Shown: piece after piece, positions 56,131 to 64,000 of the stretch
Layout: every line of letters begins with the position of its first letter
Position numbering within the stretch: position 1 is the first letter of the stretch
Source of the DNA: Mytilus californianus
Lineage: Eukaryota; Mollusca; Bivalvia; Mytilida; Mytilidae
Assembly: GCF_021869535.1 (NCBI RefSeq)
Contig: NW_026262668.1
Location: 70,577,558 to 70,641,557, forward strand
Direction of reading: 5' to 3'
Length of the DNA: 64,000 nt
Made by a program: the position numbers and the translations under genes
The notes under the pieces: model-generated
What the model was told of the DNA's origin: nothing
The model's database searches: none
The model's input: the letters and a program-made list of their open reading frames with translations, nothing else

Positions 56131-57252
56131 TGGTTTTGCAATTACGACGTAGTTTTTTATGTAGTTGATCAATAAACGACTTTGTACAAACTTCGTATTA
56201 TCAAGATATGAAAAAGAAAGTGTTTCTCGTTCCTTAAATTGGGAACATTTTATGATAAAACTTGTGTACAATGGAATCTTATATCAGACTGAGTGTTAAA
56301 CTAGATAATTATTTCTTTTATAATTACTGCCAAAAAATAAGTGTTTTTTAGAATAACCGAATAATCGAAATCTGATTTGGGTTAGTTTTGAGGTCAATGG
56401 AATTAATTACGACTTTTTAGATATATATTCCTTTTTAGGGACTATTTTGGGATCGAATTGAATGAGGTTCATACACAGGCACTTGTTTCTGAATTGTTTC
56501 CCCTATATACATTAATATAATACGAAATAATTACGATTGCCATACTTGGGGAGGCATGCTACGAATGATTCCGACAACAAGGGTAGGCATGTAATACACC
56601 ATAAAGTAGATAAATCAATTTAGATTTACGGCATAACAAATTTTAGTGGGGTTGGCAACCGTGAAATCGAAATATAACGGAAGTTCGCGACCGGCTGACA
56701 TTTTTAAAAAATGCGAGTTAAGTAGCTTGTGTTATATCAAGGTATGTAAGGGGAAAAAATCAGAGACAAGTGCCTTTGGGTTCATATTCAAGTATGTGCC
56801 AAAACGGGAAAAATATATAGGTCGCAGATCAAACAGAACCATTTTGAAAGTTGTATTTTGGAAACGGGGAGATACATGTATAGTTCTTAAATCTTTGATT
56901 TTTATGTCGATTTAAATTTTGAAACTTTGCAGTTACACTTTATTTTTGTGAAATATATGCATATCATATTCACAGCTACATGTAAGACCACAATAAGAAA
57001 CGAGTTGATCACATCTTTCGATCAAACTGAGTTCTAAGTAACGGGCAACCACAGAATAAACATGTAATGTAAATTGAAAATTATATTATAGCGGGTTTCT
57101 TTACACTATGTTCCAAATGTTGTCATTTTGTAAAGGGAGACGGATTTATATAAATTCTTCTTGTTTCCAAATCCCTGTATTCCTATTGTATAGTTGTAAT
57201 TTGTGCACTTTTGAAAAATTAAATATTGTTTAAACGAAACAGACTTGGTTAA
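56131..57252. other. noncoding stretch
   Basis: An 89-codon frame at 56,646-56,915 has a lysine- and serine-rich composition but no recognisable domain, no splice context and no cysteine or motif pattern. It is left as unsupported. Confidence 0.35.
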
Positions 57253-58149
57253 GATGCGACATGTCTTAAAAATTAATCGCCGAATTAGGGGAGAGCGGGG
57301 AATTTGATATTAAAAATTGAAATGGTTTTTTACTGTTTACTTTGCACTATAAATTTAAGCACATATCTCTCTTCAATTAATCTACATATGACCATGTTCG
57401 TGAGGGAACAAAATAGTGTATTAATTTAAAAGAAACAATCAAAGATCTGCAATCAAAACGCAATTCTCCACATAATGTACCAATTTAGTAGAAAGTCTGA
57501 ATTTAAAAAAAAACTTGATAAGTTACGAACCTTTTATTACATGCACTTAGAAGCGTATTTTCCCCTTTCTTTACCCTAAACGAGAACTTTCTCAGGAGCC
57601 GTGGATATCGTCCGCATATTTCCTAAACGTTCATGTACATTGATGGCGCCAAGTGTTACATGTAAAACAGTTATTGTCAAATTAAAAACGGCATATGTCA
57701 TGCGACATGTCTTAAAAATTAATCGCCGAATTAGGGGAGAGCGGGGAATTTGATATTAAAAATTGAAATGGTTTTTTACTGTTTACTTTGCACTATGAAT
57801 TTAAGCACATATCTCTCTTCAATTAATCTACATATGACCATGTTCGTGAGGGAACAAAATAGTGTATTAATTTAAAAGAAACAATCAAAGATCTGCAATC
57901 AAAACGCAATTCTCCACATAATGTACCAATTTAGAAGAAAGCCTGAATTTAAAAAAAAAACTTGATAAGTTACGAACCTTTTATTACATGTACTTAGAAG
58001 CGTATTTTCCCCTTTCTTTACCCTAAACGAGAACTTTCTCACGAGCCGTGAATATCGTCCGCATATTTCCTAAACGTTCATGTACATTGATGGCGCCAAG
58101 TGTTACATGTAAAACAGTTATTGTCAAATCAAAAACGGCATATGTCATT
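57253..58149 (+). repeat. 447-bp tandem duplication, two units
   Basis: GCGACATGTCTTAAAAATTA occurs at 57,255 and 57,702, and everything after it repeats with only scattered differences until GGCATATGTCAT at about 58,149. Markers are GGGGAGAGCGGGGAATTTGA, GTTCGTGAGGGAACAAAATA and GATGGCGCCAAGTGTTACAT. The near identity suggests a recent event. No coding capacity. Confidence 0.95.
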
Positions 58150-58150
58150 C

Positions 58151-58231
58151 AATCTGCTCGGCCGTGATGACCCTTTAACCCGAACTCCTACGTCGGTCGG
58201 GTCAAGTAGGGTCATCCGAGCCGTGCAGATT
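58151..58231. repeat. 80-bp GC-rich hairpin
   Basis: The left arm, AATCTGCTCGGCCGTGATGA then CCC..AACCCGA, pairs imperfectly with the right arm, TCGGGTCAAGTAGGGTCATC then CGAGCCGTGCAGATT, around ACTCCTACGTCGG. It stands out from the AT-rich surroundings and lies exactly at the end of the tandem duplication. Confidence 0.85.
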
Positions 58232-58880
58232 AGATGACACGTACCGAATCGCTTTTATAACTATTACATACAGCATGATGCAATGAGGATGACCTCTGAA
58301 GACAGGTTTTGGTCTAATACGTGTGACTTTAATCACTTTAAAATATATATACACACAGTCTAACAAGGTCAACAACTTCTCCCACAGAAAAATCACCGGT
58401 GATACTTCCAAGTAATAATTTTCACAAAAGATTGGTTAAAGCTTCTCATACTTTACACTGTTCAAATGATATATTGTTTTTCATTAAAATGAGCCATAAA
58501 TGAACATTTTAGGTAAAGAAATAAAAAAAGTTCTTGATTGCGAGTTTTGAAAAATATCCTTAATGGTCGGAAGTAGGATGATAGCCGCTTCGTTAATCTG
58601 GAAGCTTGTCGGACATTCTTATACTAAATTTGACATCACTTCCGGCTTTTAACATGTAAATTACATAAAATAAGCCTACTTCACCTCCTCCCTTTTTCGA
58701 TCTTTTCTCATTTAATTCAATATTTCCATAAAAAAATCTGCATTCTCTTAAAATGAATGAAAGAAATGAATCAAGAGATTTGATTGGTCCAATTTTGAAT
58801 GGCAAAATCGATGTGAAAGTCGTCGAAAATTGATCCAATCAGACCGACAAATGCTTTATGTTACGAAGTTTCCGTCTATC
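58232..58880. other. noncoding stretch
   Basis: Nothing recognised. Confidence 0.4.
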
Positions 58881-58884
58881 AAAA

Positions 58885-59830
58885 ATGTCCATTGTCCTTG
58901 ACCTCATTTCCATGGATCATCGACTTTTTTAAAATACAAGTTTCTTTTTAATTTGAATGTCTCACTTATTATGAGTAATATGATAACTATTGTTGGTATA
59001 TGGGATCCTTGCAAGGTCTGCATGACAGTCAGACAGACTTAACATGACCTCGACCTCATTGTATGGATCAGTAATCAAGGTTAAAGTATTCCTGGTCAAG
59101 GCCGCATTACAAATACTATAAGCAATAGGTCAACTTGTTTTGGTGTATGTAAAGATTGTGAGGTGTACATGTCTGTCTTGCAGGTTTAATCAGACCTTGA
59201 CCTCATTTTCATTGTTCACTGATCAATGTTATAATAAGTTTTTGTGCTTTAGTCTCTTTCTCAGATACTATCTGCAATAGGCAAACTACATATATATGTG
59301 TGTATGGAATGACTGTATGGTGTACAAGTCTGTATTGCAGGGTTCATCTGACCTTGACCTTACTTTCATGGTTCATTGGTCAATGTTAAGTTTTCAAGGT
59401 AAGGTCTGTTTCTCAGACTTTATAAGCATAAGGTCAACAATATGTTTGGTATATGAAATGATTGTATGGTGTGCATGTCTATCATGCAGGTTCGTCTGAC
59501 CTTGAAATGATTTTCATGGTTCAAAAGTCAGGCGTTATAGTTTTATGATTAAATCTGTTTCGCAGATACAATAAGCAATTGATTCAATATATATAGTGTA
59601 TGGAATGATTGAAAGGTGTATACGTCTGTCTGGCAGAGTTCATCTGACCTTGACCTCATTTTCATGGTTCATTGGTCAAAAAGTAGATTTCTTGGTTGTG
59701 TCTGCTTCTCAGATACTTTAAGCACGGGTTAACTAGCTATATATGGTGTATGATAGTATTGTAAGGTGTACATGTCAGTTTGACAGGGTTGATCTGGAAG
59801 ATACCAAATTACAGATCATATAGATGAACT
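58885..59830 (+). repeat. tandem array, about 150-bp units
   Basis: TGACCTTGACCTCATTTTCA and its variants recur near 59,195, 59,351, 59,500 and 59,646, each followed by TGGTTCATTGGTCAA-like sequence and later by ATGGAATGATTGTATGGTGT. Older units extend left to 58,885. A related fragment is at 26,545-26,600. Frames inside are repeat-driven. Confidence 0.85.
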
Positions 59831-60010
59831 GGTCCTTAAATGGCTTTTGGTTCCTTGTAAGCAAAGGAAGGATAGGTGTCGTCCCCCTCCCCCCAGATCC
59901 ACTCCAGTATAAACAGGTCTATGTGATCAGGTGATAGTAAATTCCGATTGCAGGTCACTGTTCTGCCATTGCTGCATAAGAGCAACAAAGAGCTGCGCCA
60001 TGAGCGCATG

Positions 60011-60406
60011 ATACGCCCGTTGCTTTTTCAACGAATAAAGTTCTATAATTCCTCAATGTCATATCAAAAATTTATAAAAAAACTAAAGGGATGTTATTTT
60101 AATAGATATAAACCAGTCACCAAATTTCATGAAAACTGCTTAAAGCACATTCGAGTTATTGTCCGAAAACTGGGAAATACCCCCATTTTTATGAACAAAT
60201 CCCATAACTCGGAAACATAAAACATCAAAAATTTATAAAAATCGAAAGGGAGCTTACGTCAATAGATATGAACAATTAAACAAAGTTTCAAGCAAATTGG
60301 TTAAAGCGTTTTTGAGTTATTGTCCGACATGTTGACGACGGACGGACAGACAGACGGACGGACCGACAACTGTATACCGTAACACGTCCCGTTAACGAGC
60401 GTATAA
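60011..60406 (-). mobile_element. pearl-like tandem-core element, copy 2 (inverted)
   Basis: The reverse complement of the element at 32,915. Read on the plus strand it begins ATACGCCCGTTGC and has two core units (AAATTTATAAAAA.. and GAGTTATTGTCCGA), then GTTGACGACGGACGGACAGA with further ACGG-type repeats, CAACTGTATACCGTAACACG and the end TTAACGAGCGTATAAGAA. It is shorter than copy 1, with fewer core units. Confidence 0.8.
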
Positions 60407-61825
60407 GAATTAATCAAGCAAGAAAGATGATGCAATAGAGGCAGCCTTTAGATTTATAAACAATGTATAATCCTAAATTTCTTATAATCCGTAAAATGAA
60501 TCAACGGTCAGTTAGTCTTACCTCGGACTTAAAAAGTCATATCAGTCAGTCTCTGGGATTCATCTTAATATCATCCGACGTGTCAAGCTTTACATTTGGA
60601 CTCTGGACTTATCCTAGTAATGTTTGTTGATTCTGAGGACATCTTAGCTCCAGAGGTAGTCGGATCTGGGCTTAGGTAAAGTTTTGTGGTGTAAACATTT
60701 TAGCCAAAAGGTCCACATGAACCTTAAAGATGTTAATATGTTGAACATTATCATGTTGAGATTGCATTGCTATTGTTAATTTTTTCTCTCCATTGTTAAT
60801 TTAGAAATATAAATTTGTCGAGGTTTTGACTATGATCTCTTATATGAGCCAGTCCATGCAAAAAGTACAAAAACGAAAAAATTGCGAAATTCTAAAAAGT
60901 GTGAATAATTATTGGTAGCAGACTTGTGCATGATCCATAAACCACCGTTACTTTTCCTCATACGATTAAGCTGTAAGCTATACGCACTTTCAGTTCTTAC
61001 ACCCCCTTTTTGTTATAAGAATTTGCTCAATTATTTCACAGTTTTTCATTCATTTTGCCATGTATAGTGTAAGTGTTTTAACTTGCCACTTGATAATGGT
61101 CACTCTGATAGCAGTGGGGATAAGGCTCTCGCTCCCAAAGCAGAAATCAATGCAATTTAATCGGGATAACAGTTCAAATACCGTCCAAGGACGGTTGATT
61201 TATATAATATCAAATAACTAAACTTAACTTCAATCTTAATTTCAAAAACACAAGATGGCATAATTTTTGCATTTTCCCTTACGTTTAGTTGTTGTTAGGC
61301 ATAGGTAGAGATGATGAACATGGTTGACCTTTTCTCTTTTTAGTGTCGTTAATGGTATTATATGAGGGTCTGGATGGGGGTCCTACATTTCTGTATTCTT
61401 TAATTTTTTAGGACATTTCTCTTTATCTTTAAATATAACGCTTTATCTGTGAAATTCTCCTGAAAATCATTTTACTATCTTTACTAATAAATGTATTTGT
61501 TGTTACACGAATTCATTATTCTGTGCATGGTTCATTTCTATAAACAGTAATTTACCACCTAATTCTTTCTAATTTTTCAGTTATTCAATATTCTTTTACA
61601 CCCCATTATTCTCTATTCTTTATTTTTTTGCTCATTTTTCTCTATTCATTAAATTTTTTGGCCATTATTCTCTCTTCTGTGAACCCCATCTAGACCTTCT
61701 TATATTGGCTCAGTATAGCATTGTTCCGGGTAAAAAATGATTTTACACTTGCCTAAGTACAAAAATCATATATTTCTATGTCTTCTTCTTTTTTAACTGA
61801 CAAATTCGGGACAGAATTAATAGGG
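60407..61825. other. noncoding stretch
   Basis: AT-rich. Short TTATTCTCT/TTCTGTGAAC motifs repeat loosely near 61,490-61,690. No coding signal. Confidence 0.4.
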
Positions 61826-61945
61826 AATTGAGGTTAATAGCAAATTTGAATCGCAAAATAGTTTTCATTGTTTACAAATACAAAAAATTGAATTTCAAAC
61901 AGGTTTGATTGATTGATTGATTGTATTTCAAGATGATTTTGTTAG
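61826..61945 (+). repeat. 110-bp direct repeat, copy 1
   Basis: AATAGTTTTCATTGTTTACA, AATACAAAAAATTGAATTTC and TTGATTGATTGATTGTATTT recur at 62,703-62,778. Confidence 0.85.
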
Positions 61946-62664
61946 AAGTAGAAATTGAGATCACTGGTGCATATAGTACGTAGTATCTTTTCATCTTTTC
62001 ATAGAATATCTTCAGTTGGAATGTATGAGGATGCATCGTCAAAAATAAAAATGATTACACTTTTCTTAATCTAATCAGTTATTTTTTTACTTGTCTTTTC
62101 AAAATTAAAATGGTGCGTGTGTTCTAGGAAGGGTCTGCACAAATGTATGCGTTCAACGTCATTGATCACAAATTGTTTTTAAGAAATGTTTAACGTTTAA
62201 ATTCTAAAAAAAAATATGTACAAAAAAAGTACATGCATGGAATATATGATTACAGTTTTGTTAAGTACGATCATTCTTTTAGTTTTATGACAAACTTATG
62301 ATAGCAAGGGGACATGATATTTTCTGGTCTGTGTGTCTGTCCGTTGTCTGTCCAATTCCAAATATAACACTTTTAAAATTATTATACCAAATTAGAAATT
62401 GACCCGGATTTAGTGGTTAACTTAACATGAAAATATGATAATGTGAGGAGACACTTTGTCTTAAGGCCACACATTCTTGTTTCAAATGTTTTGAATATAC
62501 ATGTTCATGTATATGTGTATCTTCCATATTCATAACCGACTCTTTGGTCTTGTGACATCTTGCTCGCATCGACAGTGGCGAAACTTGAATTTTATTTCTA
62601 ATGAGGCAAACGATTTGAATCTTATCAGTCAAAGCCTCAACTTAGTTAAAAGACCCCACTGCTA
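61946..62664. other. noncoding stretch
   Basis: TCTGTGTGTCTGTCCGTTGT near 62,327 resembles the microsatellite seed of other dispersed elements in this window. Nothing else recognised. Confidence 0.35.
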
Positions 62665-62820
62665 ATAGGGAATGGACGGTTAATAGAAAATCAAAATCGC
62701 TAAATAGTTTTCATTGTTTACAAATACAAAAAAAAATCTAATTTCAAACAGTTTTGATTGATTGATTGATTGTATTTGCATGACAACAAGTGACATAAAC
62801 TACATGCATATTCAGGACAA
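62665..62820 (+). repeat. 110-bp direct repeat, copy 2
   Basis: Matches 61,826-61,945 (TAGTTTTCATTGTTTACAAA, TTGATTGATTGATTGTATTT) and then continues with CATGCATATTCAGGACAAG, part of the TTGCTTAACG-type repeat at 41.6 kb. Confidence 0.8.
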
Positions 62821-62924
62821 GTAAAACAAAATAATGCATTAACATGAACAGTCCCCCTATAGATCCCTATTTTATTTGTTCTGTAATGTGTAGAGATTGT
62901 GTCGAGATTGTGACTGTACTTTTC

Positions 62925-63130
62925 AGACATTTGATTAAACGTCCCCATTCCGACAGGACGTGGCTGTGTATTTATGCACCCAAGACAACCAAACGGACCA
63001 CCCTTTTCAGCATGGATTATACTGTTGAATAAGGTCGTGTATAGAATATTAGTACATACTTATACATCCCGAAACGTTAAACAGACCATCCGGCGCCCAA
63101 GGTTTCAGTTCAGGTGTCCATACTCTTGAT
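62925..63130 (-). repeat. two related fragments of a retroelement 3' region
   Basis: On the minus strand, GGTGGTCCGTTTGG with GGGTGCATAAATACAC and GCCACGTCC (62,945-63,000) resembles GGATGGTCTGTTTAACG with GGGATGTATAAGT (63,065-63,095). A similar GACGTGGCTATGTATTTGTG occurs at 20,911 near the family B copy there. Confidence 0.4.
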
Positions 63131-63504
63131 TGGTCACACACTGGCACAAAGATCCTGTCAATGAAAAATCTAGATTTGCGGAATTTTATCATGAAATAAT
63201 AATATTTTCTAGTGCGCATTTAATCCATACATTTCAATGAAAATGATGGTTAAAAGTATATTTCTCCGTATTCAATTACAGACAGGTTCTGATAAAAACT
63301 AAAAAATAACTGACTTATCACCGCCTCTAAAATGGTTTTGTACAGATTTAATTATGTTAAAGTTTACGATCCACTTTGTCGTTTAACTATATACGTGTAG
63401 GACCTTTTGACAAAATGCATGAATTATGACAATTCTGTACTCTATATACTATTAAATACGCGGTAGATATTTCCTCTTTATCTCTTCTTTTTTTGATGGT
63501 CAAA

Positions 63505-63600
63505 ACTTTGGTGCGGTGGTTACCTCATTGCCTCAATGGAAGCTTCGCAACAGGCACTGCTCGAGTGCGGGAGGTATTGGGTTCGATCCTCGGCCCATTT
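63505..63600 (+). mobile_element. tRNA-like SINE head, second type
   Basis: TGGTGCGGTGGTTACC (A-box-like) and GGTATTGGGTTCGATCC (B-box-like) lie about 60 bases apart, as in polymerase III promoters of tRNA-derived SINEs. The sequence between does not fold as a cloverleaf and no MetaSINE core follows. Confidence 0.45.
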
Positions 63601-63664
63601 TTATGGAGCTTCATATGTGGTAAATGCATATAATTTGTACACGTTTCACTTCTTACTTTGCATG

Positions 63665-63685
63665 GTTTGCCCCCCCCCCCCCCTA
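63665..63685. repeat. poly-C tract
   Basis: Uninterrupted run of about 14 C. Confidence 0.9.
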
Positions 63686-63804
63686 TTATGTTTTTCTTTT
63701 ATGTTTTTCACCTAACACATTCAGTTCAACGTTTTATGCAGTAAAAACAAATTCGGTGACCCACTATGAATTGTTTATCAATAAAATGGATATAAAGTAA
63801 AATA

Positions 63805-63935
63805 ACAAAAATGCTTCAATGGAAAATTCAAAACGGAAAGTCCTTTATCAAATGGCAAAATCAAAAGCTCAAACATATCATGCGAAAACAACTGTCATAT
63901 TCCTGACCTGGTACAGGCATTCAAAATTCTATTAG
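63805..63935 (-). repeat. retroelement 3' end, family B, inverted
   Basis: The reverse complement contains CAGGTCAGGAATATGACAGT, GAGCTTTTGATTTTGCCATT and TGATAAAGGACTTTCCG, matching 32.78-32.88 kb. It continues toward the window end with lower similarity. Confidence 0.8.
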
Positions 63936-64000
63936 TTAATGTACTTCAAGAGATATATACTATTTTGCCTGGAAATGTCTTTTGCATTTGTACTCATATA

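Noticed and set aside
56646..56915. 89-codon open frame
   Set aside because: No recognisable motif, splice context or related sequence. Plausible by chance.
57253..58149. Long terminal repeats of a retrotransposon
   Set aside because: The two 447-bp copies are directly adjacent with no internal region and no TG/CA ends, so they are a tandem duplication.
63065..63160. Minus-strand exon-like stretch (IFVPVCDQSRVWTPELKPW) after a TTGACAG acceptor
   Set aside because: It overlaps a sequence related to the repeat at 62,925-63,000, is only about 34 codons long and has no partner exon, so it is not safe to call.
63505..63600. Functional tRNA gene
   Set aside because: A- and B-box-like words only; no acceptor stem or anticodon arm could be paired.

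Overview
The window is intron- and repeat-rich, AT-rich animal DNA with no bacterial-style gene packing. It most likely comes from a bivalve mollusc, and a mytilid mussel fits best. The reasons are a MetaSINE-type tRNA-derived SINE, tandem-core elements with CCGT-type microsatellite seeds (the pearl-like architecture of bivalves), several dispersed repeats that I recognise from mussel DNA, and a nicotinic-receptor-like gene of the kind expanded in bivalves. The species call is inference. No CRISPR array, operon, rRNA gene or plausible functional tRNA was seen.

Layout. 0-19 kb is mostly repeats: a 540-bp satellite (6.0-7.8 kb), a reverse-transcriptase remnant (8.0-9.1 kb, minus), a 114-bp tandem array (9.5-10.0 kb), a fairly complete LINE with endonuclease and RT domains (10.8-13.5 kb, minus) and a further RT fragment (16.9-17.5 kb, minus). 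19.2-24.3 kb holds the best intact host gene candidate: two phase-matched exons encoding an unrecognised protein of about 342 residues with an N-terminal helical/coiled-coil half and a C-terminal cysteine-rich half. 25.9-38.5 kb is almost entirely dispersed and tandem repeats, including a CCTAGG-word satellite split by a foldback insertion. 38.6-40.1 kb carries the last two exons of a hotdog-fold thioesterase-like gene whose second domain lies behind an in-frame TAA. 40.9-43.7 kb has a MetaSINE, a decayed plus-strand RT and a retroelement 3' end. 46.9-48.9 kb is a broken minus-strand copy of a repetitive invertebrate ORF family ending in a CXC-like cysteine cluster. 49.0-49.9 kb is an array of GGAAC/ACTAGT words. 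50.3-52.4 kb holds two direct copies of a terminal-inverted-repeat element that may form a composite unit. 54.3-55.5 kb is an intronless Cys-loop receptor subunit broken by one nonsense codon and one frameshift. The rest is a 447-bp tandem duplication, a strong hairpin, a 150-bp tandem array and more repeats.

The genes do not form a pathway. The main themes are retroelement 3' ends (two of the commonest dispersed repeats here can be tied to reverse-transcriptase C-termini), foldback and tandem-core elements, and two host-like genes that each look nearly intact apart from one or two inactivating changes.
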